Both the position numbers and the translations under genes were made by a program. From contig JANPJM010000059.1 in the NCBI GenBank assembly GCA_031425525.1, forward strand, positions 62,001 through 126,000: 64,000 bases of DNA, in the 5' to 3' direction. The notes under the pieces were generated by a model. That model saw only the letters and a list, made by a program, of their open reading frames with translations, did no database searches and was not told the DNA's origin. Below are positions 24,315 through 31,752 of this stretch, in pieces. Every line of letters starts with the position of its first letter. The stretch's first letter is position 1. Source of the stretch: JANNMJ01 sp031425525 (GTDB taxonomy: Bacteria; Bacteroidota; Bacteroidia; Cytophagales; Hymenobacteraceae).

Positions 24315-25337
24315 TTAATTGTATAAACTCATCATCAGTCGACTGATTTGGGCTAGCTGGTCACGTAGCTCGGCAGGGGTCAATACCTCTAAATCGGCGC
24401 CGAAGGAAAGTAGCAAACTTGTTAGTTCTCGGTTCAGCCCGACGTGGAGGGTGATTTCAGTCCCGGCTTCGGTCGTAGCGCCTGCCTGCTGCGAGGGATG
24501 CAGCGGTTTGGTGAGGACATAGGGCGCACGGGTGGGAGAGAAGCGTAGCCGGATTTCCTGCGGCTCACCGTCTGGGACTGACGCGCCGATGACGGCGGTG
24601 AAATACGTGGCGGGGTCGAGCAGCGTATTGGGCCAGAACTCGGCGTTGGGTAGGCGCTCGATGCGTTCGCCCTGGATGCGGTCGAGGGCGTAGGTCTGTA
24701 ATCGCTGCTGGTCGGCGCACTGACCAAGCAAAAACCAGCGATGGTTGTACTGCTTCAGGAGGTAGGGGTGAACGGTTGTGGCGCGTGCCTCCTGCTCGAA
24801 CGGCTGGTAGGCGAACCGAATCACTTCCCGCGCCCGCAGAGCTTCGTAGAGCGGGCCGAGCCAGCGGGCACCGGTGTAGTTGGGTACGGTATCGAAATGG
24901 AGCGTGGGCGTCTGGCCCGCAGTGGAAGCGGCGCCGGTGCGGGTTTCGAGGCGGTGGGCGACGTCTTCTAGGTCGGCCAGGAGCGGCAGCCCCCGAAACG
25001 GCGCCAGCACGGCCAGCACCTGCCGCACTACGTCGGCGTCTTCCGATGTCAGTGGCGAGTTGTCAATCGAGTACTCCGGGTCGGAATAATAATAGAAGCC
25101 CCGGCCCTCGCTGCGGTCGCAGACGATGGGCGCATCGTAGTCGGATTTGCCGCCGGGCTTCATCGCCGCGATGTCGCCGTTGATGGTGCGCGCGCTGATG
25201 GTGTTTTTGCCTGTATGGTCTACTAGACGCCGGGCCACCTCCCCAATCAGGTCTTCCAGATACCACCGCCGGTTGCGGCGCCGGAAGCAATCGTTGAGGA
25301 TACGATAGCGCAGCAGTGCGTTCTGGTTGACAGGCAT
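24315..25337 (-). CDS. WYL-domain transcriptional regulator
   Basis: A 340-aa protein. The N-terminal about 80 residues look like a winged helix (ALLRYRILNDCFRRRNRRWY, KNTISARTINGDIAAMK). The middle and C-terminus carry a WYL-type ligand-binding domain (EVIRFAYQPFE, NHRWFLLGQCADQQRLQTYA, LDRIQGERI) and a C-terminal WCX-like part. WYL regulators often sense nucleotides and control defence genes. The start at 25337 (MPVNQNALLRYR) excludes an implausible upstream stretch. It is divergent from the zinc-ribbon gene and about 0.6 kb from the retron RNA, so it could regulate them; this is inference. Confidence 0.85.
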   Translation of the reverse strand: MPVNQNALLRYRILNDCFRRRNRRWYLEDLIGEVARRLVDHTGKNTISARTINGDIAAMKPGGKSDYDAPIVCDRSEGRGFYYYSDPEYSIDNSPLTSEDADVVRQVLAVLAPFRGLPLLADLEDVAHRLETRTGAASTAGQTPTLHFDTVPNYTGARWLGPLYEALRAREVIRFAYQPFEQEARATTVHPYLLKQYNHRWFLLGQCADQQRLQTYALDRIQGERIERLPNAEFWPNTLLDPATYFTAVIGASVPDGEPQEIRLRFSPTRAPYVLTKPLHPSQQAGATTEAGTEITLHVGLNRELTSLLLSFGADLEVLTPAELRDQLAQISRLMMSLYN

Positions 25338-25420
25338 TAGTAGGGGTGGGTAGAAAAACTTTTTTGAAGGTAGCGGCACCGTTGCAGATAGGCTGCAAAA
25401 TGGACTCGGAAGTTTGTGCT

Positions 25421-25837
25421 ATGATTACAAACAGCCATATGTCCGTAGCGGGAACTGCGCCGCAGCTCACACTTATTATTTCGCCTGCTGTTCCTTGCAC
25501 GCGCTGCGGTGCTACTGGTCGGCTGCCACAGTTCAGGCACGTAGAAAACGGCATTTGTTTTAGCTGCCGGGGAGCCAAGTACGTGCGGCGAGTAGTGAAG
25601 CGCAACCCAGATGGTTCGACGCTGTCCTACTTCGAGCCGGTTTTCCCGCAAGCATCAGCTAGTGCTGTTGAGGAGAGCCCAGAGGATGACGACTGCGGTT
25701 ATGATGATCACGAGCCGTCATACTCGCGCCGCGACGCAGAGCGCGATACCTTCGACGCTCTCACCGACGGCCAGTACGGCGACTATGACGACTTCGGCGG
25801 CGATATGGATTCGCTGCGTGACGCACTCGGCTACTGA
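25421..25837 (+). CDS. small zinc-ribbon protein, unknown function
   Basis: A 138-aa protein with a two-CxxC knuckle motif, CTRCGATGRLPQFRHVENG followed by CFSCRGAK, which should bind one zinc. A strongly acidic C-terminus follows (ESPEDDDCGYDDHEP and QYGDYDDFGGDMDS). In-frame starts exist at 25346, 25400 and 25421; the last gives MITNSHMSVAG. It lies between the divergent WYL regulator and the retron RNA, immediately before the RNA promoter box. It might be part of the retron locus or independent. Confidence 0.65.
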   Translation: MITNSHMSVAGTAPQLTLIISPAVPCTRCGATGRLPQFRHVENGICFSCRGAKYVRRVVKRNPDGSTLSYFEPVFPQASASAVEESPEDDDCGYDDHEPSYSRRDAERDTFDALTDGQYGDYDDFGGDMDSLRDALGY

Positions 25838-25850
25838 CCCGCTTCGCGCC

Positions 25851-25858
25851 TACCTTGC
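25851..25858 (+). promoter_or_regulatory. TACCTTGC promoter-like box for the retron RNA
   Basis: A -7-like box 14 nt after the zinc-ribbon stop and 54 nt before the a1 repeat; the best candidate for driving the non-coding RNA and reverse transcriptase. Confidence 0.45.
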
Positions 25859-25911
25859 ACCCTGATTGATTTGAAACCTCTTGGCTCGCGACTGGCGGGC
25901 CATTCGCTCTT

Positions 25912-26178
25912 TGAAAGCACCTGCGTCTGAAATCTTGACTTAGCGCGGTCGAATATTCCCGCGTCTTCCCTCTAACGGTAGGTTAGGCAACCTCTGGTGG
26001 CCACGCCAGTTGCTGGTTGAGAGGATTAACAGTAAGTAACAGCAGTCAGCATCCGTCGATCTAGGTGTAAACCCCCATCGTCGGCCGGTAAAACTGGCCC
26101 CGTGGCCGGTAAACCCTTTTCGTCGGCTGGAGGCTTAGCACTGCATTCCAAGAAGAAGATTTCGGCAGGTTGCTTTCA
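25912..26178 (+). ncRNA. predicted retron msr-msd non-coding RNA
   Basis: The a1 repeat (25912-25936: TGAAAGCA, CCTGC, GAAATCTT) pairs with a2 (26156-26178: AAGATTTC, GCAGG, TGCTTTCA) over 21 base pairs with small bulges. Just after a1 is TTAGC (25940-25944), like the branch site in known retrons; the candidate branching G is 25943. Predicted msr stem-loops: 25944-25963 (CGCGG/CCGCG), 25972-25986 (CTAAC/GTTAG) and 25991-26024 (CCTCT/AGAGG). The msd stem is formed by 26042-26054 with 26129-26144, and contains a hairpin at 26083-26099 and a 22-bp direct repeat. The a2 arm ends 29 nt before the RT start. Structure deduced by eye. Confidence 0.78.
26067..26130. repeat. imperfect 22-bp direct repeat inside the predicted msd
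   Basis: GTAAACCC-N4-CGTCGGC-C/T-GG occurs at 26067-26088 and 26109-26130 with a 42-bp period. A GGCCGGTAAA decamer also appears twice (26083-26092 and 26104-26113). Confidence 0.7.
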
Positions 26179-26207
26179 TTGGGCATTCTCCTTCCTCAAT
26201 AGATTCG

Positions 26208-27446
26208 ATGTCTACCGAATCCGAAGACAGACCGCTTCCGCTCGCCGTTGCCCACGAATTGGCAATCCCCTTTCGTCGGGTTACAGACGCCGATTCGCTG
26301 GCGTCCGTCCTCACGCTGGCGGCCCGACGCGAGCAGCCTGATCGCCACCCCAAATGGCAGGGGCGCGAAGTGCAGCCGCGCACCGTGCGGTGGTACCTCA
26401 CCAAGCATAAAGAGCGGTACCGCCCATCTTTCCTCATCCCGAAACGCGCCGGCGGCAGCCGCGAAATCAAGGCGCCCGAACGCGGTCTGCTGACGATTCA
26501 GCGGCTGTTGTTGGTGTGTATGCGCGCGGTACTCCTTACCCGCGAGCGAACCAGCCCCAACGCAACTCCCAACGAGTACACCGACCTGGCGGCCCACGGC
26601 TTCACGGCTGGCCGCAGCGTCGTGACCAATGCTCAACCCCACGTGGGGCGGGCGTTCGTGTATAACCTCGACCTGCGCAACTTTTTCCCCAGCATTCACT
26701 ACGGCCGCGTGGTGGCCGTGCTGCAACTGCCACCATTCGGGCTACGGCCGGAAGCAGCACAGTTGGTCGCCAACCTGTGCACCGACCGCACCGCGCCGCG
26801 CGAAGAAAACAAGCCCGGCCAGGCCAGCCTCCCGCAAGGGGCGCCCACGTCGCCACTGCTAAGTAACCTGGTATGCCAGCGCCTCGACCGACGCTTGCGG
26901 CAACTGGCGCGCAAAAACGGCTGCTTCTACACCCGCTACGCCGATGACCTGACGTTTTCGGCCGATCGCGCGGCGTTCACCAAAAACTTTCGCGACGAGC
27001 TTATCGGCATCATCACCGCCGAGAAGTTTGAAAACCACCCGGAGAAAGAGCGCATCCAGCGCCCGTGGCAAAAGCAGGAAGTGACGGGCATCGTGGTGAA
27101 CGAGAAGCCCAACGTGTCGCGCCAGTTTATCCTCGACATCCGCCGGCTGCTGTACCTGTGGCAAACGAAGGGCGAAGCAGAAGCCAAAAAACGCCACCAG
27201 CAATACCCCACCGAAGCCGGCCACGCCCGCGCCAACCGTCCGGCCTCCCTACGCCGCTCACTGGCCGGCAAGATTGCGTACCTAGCAATGGTGCGCGGCG
27301 TGCAGGATTTGCTTTACGTCCGGTTACGCGACCAATTCCACGACCTGAGCGGCCGAACCCTGCGCGATGCCGAAGATGAGTTGGCCGTAATGCTGCTCGC
27401 GCAAGCGGCGACTGGGGCGGCAGGTGCATCTTTGGTCGAACCATAA
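26208..27446 (+). CDS. retron-type reverse transcriptase
   Basis: A 412-aa RT that would copy the upstream RNA into msDNA. Motifs in order: GFTAGRSVVTNAQPH (residues 131-145) carries the retron-specific NAxxH element; LDLRNFFPSI (154-163) holds the first catalytic Asp; SLPQGAPTSPLLSN (207-220); YTRYADDLTFS (241-251) with the catalytic YADD; and VTG (292-294), the retron region-Y element. An N-terminal about 70 residues precede the fingers, and a helical thumb (RRSLAGKIAYLAMVRG) follows. No group II intron maturase domain is present. The start ATG at 26208 is 29 nt after the a2 arm of the RNA; the next gene starts 35 nt after the stop. Confidence 0.92.
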   Translation: MSTESEDRPLPLAVAHELAIPFRRVTDADSLASVLTLAARREQPDRHPKWQGREVQPRTVRWYLTKHKERYRPSFLIPKRAGGSREIKAPERGLLTIQRLLLVCMRAVLLTRERTSPNATPNEYTDLAAHGFTAGRSVVTNAQPHVGRAFVYNLDLRNFFPSIHYGRVVAVLQLPPFGLRPEAAQLVANLCTDRTAPREENKPGQASLPQGAPTSPLLSNLVCQRLDRRLRQLARKNGCFYTRYADDLTFSADRAAFTKNFRDELIGIITAEKFENHPEKERIQRPWQKQEVTGIVVNEKPNVSRQFILDIRRLLYLWQTKGEAEAKKRHQQYPTEAGHARANRPASLRRSLAGKIAYLAMVRGVQDLLYVRLRDQFHDLSGRTLRDAEDELAVMLLAQAATGAAGASLVEP

Positions 27447-27481
27447 CACCCCGCCCCGCCGTGCAAACTGCTTCCCCTGAA

Positions 27482-28405
27482 ATGATGGCCGCCGCCCGCG
27501 CCAGTCTCGAAGCTAAAGCAGCGCGTCTGCGGCGTGAGCGTCGACACAAGGCGGCTGAGGAAATTGAGCGGCTATTAGAGCAGTCCAGTACTACACAAGA
27601 AACCCCAACGAGTGGCTCGAAAGAACTAGAGGTTGAGGTTGCTCCATCAGTAACGATCGCTAGTGACCCTGATGAAGCCGCGTGGCGTCAGTCGTTACAG
27701 GAAATCAAGGATCGACTCGCCGTCTTGCAGCAAACGATCGGATTGAAAGTCGGGCCATCAATAAGCTATGATAGCATCAGCGACGTGCGTATAAGATGCC
27801 AGTTGCTGTCTGATAACATTCGGATGGAGAACGCGAGACTTGATGTATCAACTTATGAGCGTTACGGGCAAGAGCTGGCATTTAGAAGGTTTTGTGTGTT
27901 TGCCTTCTTTCAAGTTGAAGAGCTAATTAATTTATGGCTTCACAACGAATACGGTAAGGATATCGTGAGAATGAAATTGGAATTCAGAACCAATGGGGTG
28001 ACTTTGTCGGAAGCCAAGAATGCGCCTATCAATTCGCTTGCGGACATTTCAATGGGAAGTAAAATTTATTTTTTCACGCTAAAAAGGGCAGGCCATAAGA
28101 TTCTTCATGACCTGCGAAGCGTACGGAATATCGAAGAGCATAGGTGCACTGTTCTCCTGGCCAAAAATGATGGAGATGTGTCGGCTTTGAGGGTTAATTA
28201 TGAGCAGGTCAAACCAAGATTAGCGGCTGAGAAAACGAAGCAGGCTGATCTTAGAGCAAAGACTTATGCTGAGGATAAAGACGTTGAAAATAAGTATTTT
28301 ACGGCGATTTTTCTAAAAGACCCAAGTACCAATGCCGAGAAGGTGCGAGAAGAGCTAAGGCAATTATACAAAATAGTCTCAGCTACCCAAAAAACGGCAA
28401 ACTAG
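27482..28405 (+). CDS. candidate retron effector, HEPN-like (RNxxxH) protein
   Basis: A 307-aa protein from the ATG at 27482; a GTG at 27461 is an alternative (314 aa). The N-terminus is a charged coiled coil (ARLRRERRHKAAEEIERLL). The central helices FRRFCVFAFFQVEELINLWL and KRAGHKILHDLRSVRNIEEH look like a HEPN bundle, with the Rx4H catalytic motif R-N-I-E-E-H (about residues 215-220 from this start). HEPN proteins are RNases common in defence systems. The C-terminal tail is highly charged. The second half is clearly richer in A+T than neighbouring genes. Position directly after the RT fits a toxin held in check by msDNA. HEPN identity is inference from motif and helices. Confidence 0.7.
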   Translation: MMAAARASLEAKAARLRRERRHKAAEEIERLLEQSSTTQETPTSGSKELEVEVAPSVTIASDPDEAAWRQSLQEIKDRLAVLQQTIGLKVGPSISYDSISDVRIRCQLLSDNIRMENARLDVSTYERYGQELAFRRFCVFAFFQVEELINLWLHNEYGKDIVRMKLEFRTNGVTLSEAKNAPINSLADISMGSKIYFFTLKRAGHKILHDLRSVRNIEEHRCTVLLAKNDGDVSALRVNYEQVKPRLAAEKTKQADLRAKTYAEDKDVENKYFTAIFLKDPSTNAEKVREELRQLYKIVSATQKTAN

Positions 28406-28421
28406 GTTTTGACGTCTCGTT

Positions 28422-28664
28422 TTTGATGCTCGCCCCCTCCCCGCCGACTTCCCCGCCTTGCTCACCCGCCTGCGCGAGCGCATCCGGCAGGCGCAGTTGG
28501 AAGCGGCGCTGGCGGTCAACGTCTGAGTGGTGGTGCTATACTGGCACATCGGGCGCGAGATACTGCACCAGCAGCAGGAGCAGGGCTGGGGCGCCAAAGT
28601 GGTGGAGTAACTGGCGCACGACCGGACACGCGCCTTCCCGGAGATGAAGAGGTTTTCGCGGCGC
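28422..28664 (+). pseudogene. DUF1016 (YhcG-like) nuclease N-terminal remnant
   Basis: One frame encodes LLTRLRERIRQAQLEAALAV, a TGA stop (28524-28526), VVVLYWHIGREILHQQQEQG, WGAKVVE, a TAA stop (28608-28610), then FPEMKRFSRRN. This is the N-terminal domain pattern of DUF1016/PD-(D/E)XK YhcG proteins (YWxIGR, GWGAKVIxxL, FPxxxGFSxRN). Two stops and loss of the nuclease domain make it a relic. It reads into the following secreted-protein frame, which is why that ORF appears to begin too early. Such genes belong to mobile or defence islands. Confidence 0.8.
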
Positions 28665-28775
28665 AACCGCCCTGCTTGCGAACGGTTCGCGGCGAGCGGT
28701 GGGGCTAGCTGGTACCGTATTTCCGGGGACTTTGGCGTCATGGGTGTATCGCCTTTCCTTCATCTCCTAAAGCCG

Positions 28776-30191
28776 ATGCACTCCTCCCGTTCGATTATTT
28801 ACTGGCTAAGGCGCGTAGGCGTCCTGCTCACCCTGACGCTGGCCGCCGCTGCGGCGCGCGCGCAGTTGCCCGACACCCTCGACCTGGGCCTCGTGAAGGT
28901 TACCAGTGCGCGCAGCCATTACGTGGCCACTACGGCGGTTCCGCTATTGCTGGTGGTGCAGGTGACAAATCGGTCGCAGAATTTGGGGGCCTACGGCGCG
29001 TACACCCTTCGCTGCCGCGTAAACACCGGCACCCCGCGCGACACGCTCGTGACCCTGGCCGTGCGGCCCGGCGGCTTCAGTGGTAGGCCCTACTACTGGT
29101 TTCAGCTCTGGAACCTGCCGGTCGGGCGGCACGTGATTAAAATCTGGGGCGTGCCGCCTACCGGCACCACCGACCCTAACCCCCTCAACGATACGTTGGT
29201 GTACACCACCCGCGTGGTGCCCCCCGCCCAGAGTACGGCCCGGCGGGCGTTGGTCGAGGAGTTTACGGCCACTACCTGCGGGCCGTGCGCCACCTATGCG
29301 CCCCACATCGAAAGGTGGCTCCACGAGCCACCGCAAGACACGGCCGCGCTGGCGGTGGCGTACCAGCAGGATTTTCCGGCGCCCGGCTGCTACTATCAGA
29401 ACCCTAGTTCGGTGGCCCGCCGGCTCGCCGCGAACATCGTGGGGGTGCCGTTTTTTCAGTTGAACCGCGCCTACCCGACCTTTCTGCCCTGGGCCGGCTT
29501 CAATACCCTGATCGGTGAGCTGTACGCGCCCGCCTTCGTGCGCCTCGAGGCCACCTACGAGCGCGATTCCGTGACCGGCCAGTTCACGGTGTGGCCCGTG
29601 CTTACGCCGCTCGCCGAGTTCGATGCCACTCAGCGGCGCCCCACCTTCGGGGTGGCCTGGGTGGAGCCCTCGGTGCCCGCTTTTCAGGCCACCAACGGGC
29701 AGGACACGCTGCACAATGTCAGCCATTTCACGCAAAGCAATTGGGGCGCGCCCGTGACGTTTGGCGCCGTGGGCGTGCCGATTGCGGTGCCACCGGCCAC
29801 CTACACGCCCGCCCCGGCCGACCATGTGCAGAACCCCGCGCGCCTCGTGCCGATTGTGTGGGCGACTTCCGTATTTGGCCCCGACGGCGTGTTGCAGGCG
29901 GTGCGGGCGCGCCGACGGTCGCCGGTGGGTGTGGCCCCGGCCGTTGCAGCGGGCCGGGCCGTGCTGCGCCTGGCGCCCAATCCTGCCCGCCACGAAACGG
30001 TGGTGACGGGACTGCCCGCGCCGGCGGCCGGGCAGTCCGCCGCGCCGGTGCAGTTGTTCGATGGCCTCGGCCGTCTGCTGCGCACAGTGCCAGGCGACAC
30101 TCCAAACGCCCGCCTGGATGTGCGCGGCCTGCCGGCCGGCGTGTATACCGTGCGGGTAGCGGCCGCTACCCGCCGTTTGGTGATAGAATAA
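28776..30191 (+). CDS. secreted thioredoxin-like (Omp28-like) protein with T9SS sorting domain
   Basis: A 471-aa protein. The start at 28776 gives a proper signal peptide (RRVGVLLTLTLAAAAARAQ). A central domain has ALVEEFTATTCGPCATYAPH (a thioredoxin-like CxxC in an Omp28 context) and VAYQQDFPAPGCYYQNP. The C-terminus carries a type A T9SS sorting domain: LRLAPNPARHETVV, VQLFDGLGRLL, LPAGVYTVRVAAATRRLVIE. It should be exported and attached to or released from the surface. The frame is open upstream to 28644 only because it reads through a DUF1016 relic. Confidence 0.83.
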   Translation: MHSSRSIIYWLRRVGVLLTLTLAAAAARAQLPDTLDLGLVKVTSARSHYVATTAVPLLLVVQVTNRSQNLGAYGAYTLRCRVNTGTPRDTLVTLAVRPGGFSGRPYYWFQLWNLPVGRHVIKIWGVPPTGTTDPNPLNDTLVYTTRVVPPAQSTARRALVEEFTATTCGPCATYAPHIERWLHEPPQDTAALAVAYQQDFPAPGCYYQNPSSVARRLAANIVGVPFFQLNRAYPTFLPWAGFNTLIGELYAPAFVRLEATYERDSVTGQFTVWPVLTPLAEFDATQRRPTFGVAWVEPSVPAFQATNGQDTLHNVSHFTQSNWGAPVTFGAVGVPIAVPPATYTPAPADHVQNPARLVPIVWATSVFGPDGVLQAVRARRRSPVGVAPAVAAGRAVLRLAPNPARHETVVTGLPAPAAGQSAAPVQLFDGLGRLLRTVPGDTPNARLDVRGLPAGVYTVRVAAATRRLVIE

Positions 30192-30294
30192 GGAAATGGG
30201 TGGCACTCGACCGGCGCCGCCCGGCGCCCCGGCCGGGCCGCAGTAAGGTAGGCGCAGGCGCTTCACCCGTAACCGCCGCACCCCGCTCTCCCTC

Positions 30295-30323
30295 GGCACC
30301 CCGCCGGGCGGGGGCGGGGTGCC
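30295..30323. terminator. GC-rich hairpin after the T9SS cargo gene
   Basis: GGCACCCCGCC and GGCGGGGTGCC arms around a short loop; it lacks a T-run, so it is only a possible transcription end. Confidence 0.45.
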
Positions 30324-30415
30324 GCGTTTGCGGAGGCGGGGCGGCAACAAACCCCGCCCGCCATCAGCCGATTGCGCGGGTTTCTTGTTACAGCGCACAT
30401 CCACCTTGCTGCCCG

Positions 30416-31387
30416 ATGTCGCGCGCGTCCGTTATCGTCCTTATGCATCGGCTTTGGCGGGCGCCTTTTGGTAAGCAGGTGCTGCTTACGGGGTTGCTCG
30501 GCCTGTTGTGGAGCCTCGTGCCCGACGCGCGCTTGCTGGGATGGGGCGCGCTGGCCGTCAGTCTGATTGTGGTCGGCATCCCGCACGGTGCCAACGACCT
30601 CGACCTCCTGCGCCTCGTGCAGCCGCGCTGGTCGGCGGCGGCGCGTTTCGGGGGGTACGCCCTCACGGTAGGAGTGGCCACCGCCACGATGATGGTGTAC
30701 CCGCTGCTCGGACTGGGGGTGTTTCTGGCGCTGAGTGCGTTTCATTTCGGTCAGGCTGAGCTGGTGGCCGGCGGTGTGCCAACCCGCGCGCCCGGCGCGC
30801 GGGTTGGCCAGTCGGTTCTGGGTTTTCTGTACGGCGCGCTGCTGCTGGCGGCCCTGCTGGCGCCGCACGCCCAGGTGGTGGGCCGTTACCTGCCCGCCAC
30901 GCCCGAATTCGGGAAGGCCATCGGGTGGCTGCAGCGCTTGCCGACCTCGGCGGGCACTTACGGCGTAGCGGCGGCGGCGCTGCTGGCGGTAGCCGTAGCG
31001 ACCGGCGTAGTGCCGCTGCGCGAAGTCGGGGGGCGGCTGCTGGGACTAGTGGCCCTGCGACTGCTGTTTGCCCACACCGAACTGCTGTTCGCTTTCGCGG
31101 TGTATTTCGGCGTCTGGCACTCGCCCGAATCGATTCTCCTGTTCAGCCGACAGTTGTTTCCGGGGGCGGGGGCCCGGCGGGTGCGGCAATTTTACCTGGC
31201 CGCGCTGCCGATTACGGCCCTGGCGCTGGGCCTGGGGGGGGTGTTGTGGGCGCTCAATCAGGTGATGTTGTTTCAGTACCCGCTGCCGTTCGTGGTGCTG
31301 GCCTTTCTGTTCGGAGTTACGGTGCCGCATATTTTCGTGACAGTCCCGATTTACCGCGCCGCCGTGCGCGACGACCTGGCGATGTAG
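30416..31387 (+). CDS. blh: Brp/Blh family beta-carotene 15,15'-dioxygenase
   Basis: A 323-aa integral membrane protein with about eight hydrophobic segments that cleaves beta-carotene to two retinals. Family-specific His-containing motifs are present: GIPHGANDLDLL, LSAFHFGQAE, YFGVWHSPESI and GVTVPHIFVTV. The start at 30416 (MSRASVIVLMHRL) replaces a longer frame (from 29591) that overlaps the previous gene and is not protein-like. Retinal usually serves a rhodopsin, which is not in this window; carotenoid pigments are typical of such bacteria. It ends before a hairpin. Confidence 0.9.
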   Translation: MSRASVIVLMHRLWRAPFGKQVLLTGLLGLLWSLVPDARLLGWGALAVSLIVVGIPHGANDLDLLRLVQPRWSAAARFGGYALTVGVATATMMVYPLLGLGVFLALSAFHFGQAELVAGGVPTRAPGARVGQSVLGFLYGALLLAALLAPHAQVVGRYLPATPEFGKAIGWLQRLPTSAGTYGVAAAALLAVAVATGVVPLREVGGRLLGLVALRLLFAHTELLFAFAVYFGVWHSPESILLFSRQLFPGAGARRVRQFYLAALPITALALGLGGVLWALNQVMLFQYPLPFVVLAFLFGVTVPHIFVTVPIYRAAVRDDLAM

Positions 31388-31437
31388 GTCGTTTTGAAGC
31401 CTCCAGCCGGGCGGCGCCTCGTGCCCTTTCAAGCCAA

Positions 31438-31470
31438 AACCCCCACCCGGCACACGGCCGAATGGGGGTT
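31438..31470 (+). terminator. hairpin after blh
   Basis: AACCCCCA and TGGGGGTT arms, about 50 bp after the stop; only a short T stretch. Confidence 0.5.
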
Positions 31471-31506
31471 CTACGGACTCGATCTGCCGCCGAACGCTAC
31501 AACGAC

Positions 31507-31616
31507 AGGACTTACGCAAAACGTGCGGAGATGTAGCGCGGAACTCCGTTCCGCGTTCGTTAGATGATGCCGCGTGAAGCGGAACAGCGTTCCGCGTTAC
31601 GTTTTGCGTAAGTCCT
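31507..31616. mobile_element. 110-bp MITE-like element with 18-bp terminal inverted repeats
   Basis: The ends AGGACTTACGCAAAACGT (31507-31524) and its exact complement (31599-31616) bound an interior made of two hairpins (CGCGGAAC...GTTCCGCG and GCGGAAC...GTTCCGC). There is no coding sequence. Terminal repeats of this kind resemble those of DNA-transposon-derived mini-elements. No clear target duplication was seen. Confidence 0.75.
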
Positions 31617-31736
31617 AAACGAATTCACGAACGCCAGCAACTGGTCGCGCTTCGACTTGCTCAGCCGCTCGACGAACTGTCGCGAGATCAGCGTACTGCG
31701 GTGGCGTTGCGCGCTCCCGGAAGCTCGTCCGCGCGC

Positions 31737-31744
31737 TACCTTCA
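31737..31744 (+). promoter_or_regulatory. TACCTTCA promoter-like box of the SRPBCC membrane protein
   Basis: A degenerate -7 box ending 8 nt before the ATG at 31753, implying a near-leaderless transcript. Confidence 0.35.
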
Positions 31745-31752
31745 TCCCTGAG

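Noticed and set aside
26102..26341. A 79-codon ORF overlapping the retron RNA and RT start
   Set aside because: It lies across the predicted structured RNA and out of frame with the RT; no features of a protein.
25912..28405. Alternative reading of the RT as a group II intron or DGR enzyme
   Set aside because: No maturase/HNH domain, no template/variable repeat pair found, and retron-specific NAxxH and VTG elements are present together with an a1/a2-bounded RNA.
28644..28775. Upstream extension of the Omp28-like gene
   Set aside because: These codons belong to the decayed DUF1016 frame; the real signal peptide starts at 28776.
29591..30415. N-terminal extension of the blh frame
   Set aside because: It overlaps the T9SS cargo gene, is Arg/Pro/Ala-rich with no protein-like features, and a normal Blh start is at 30416.
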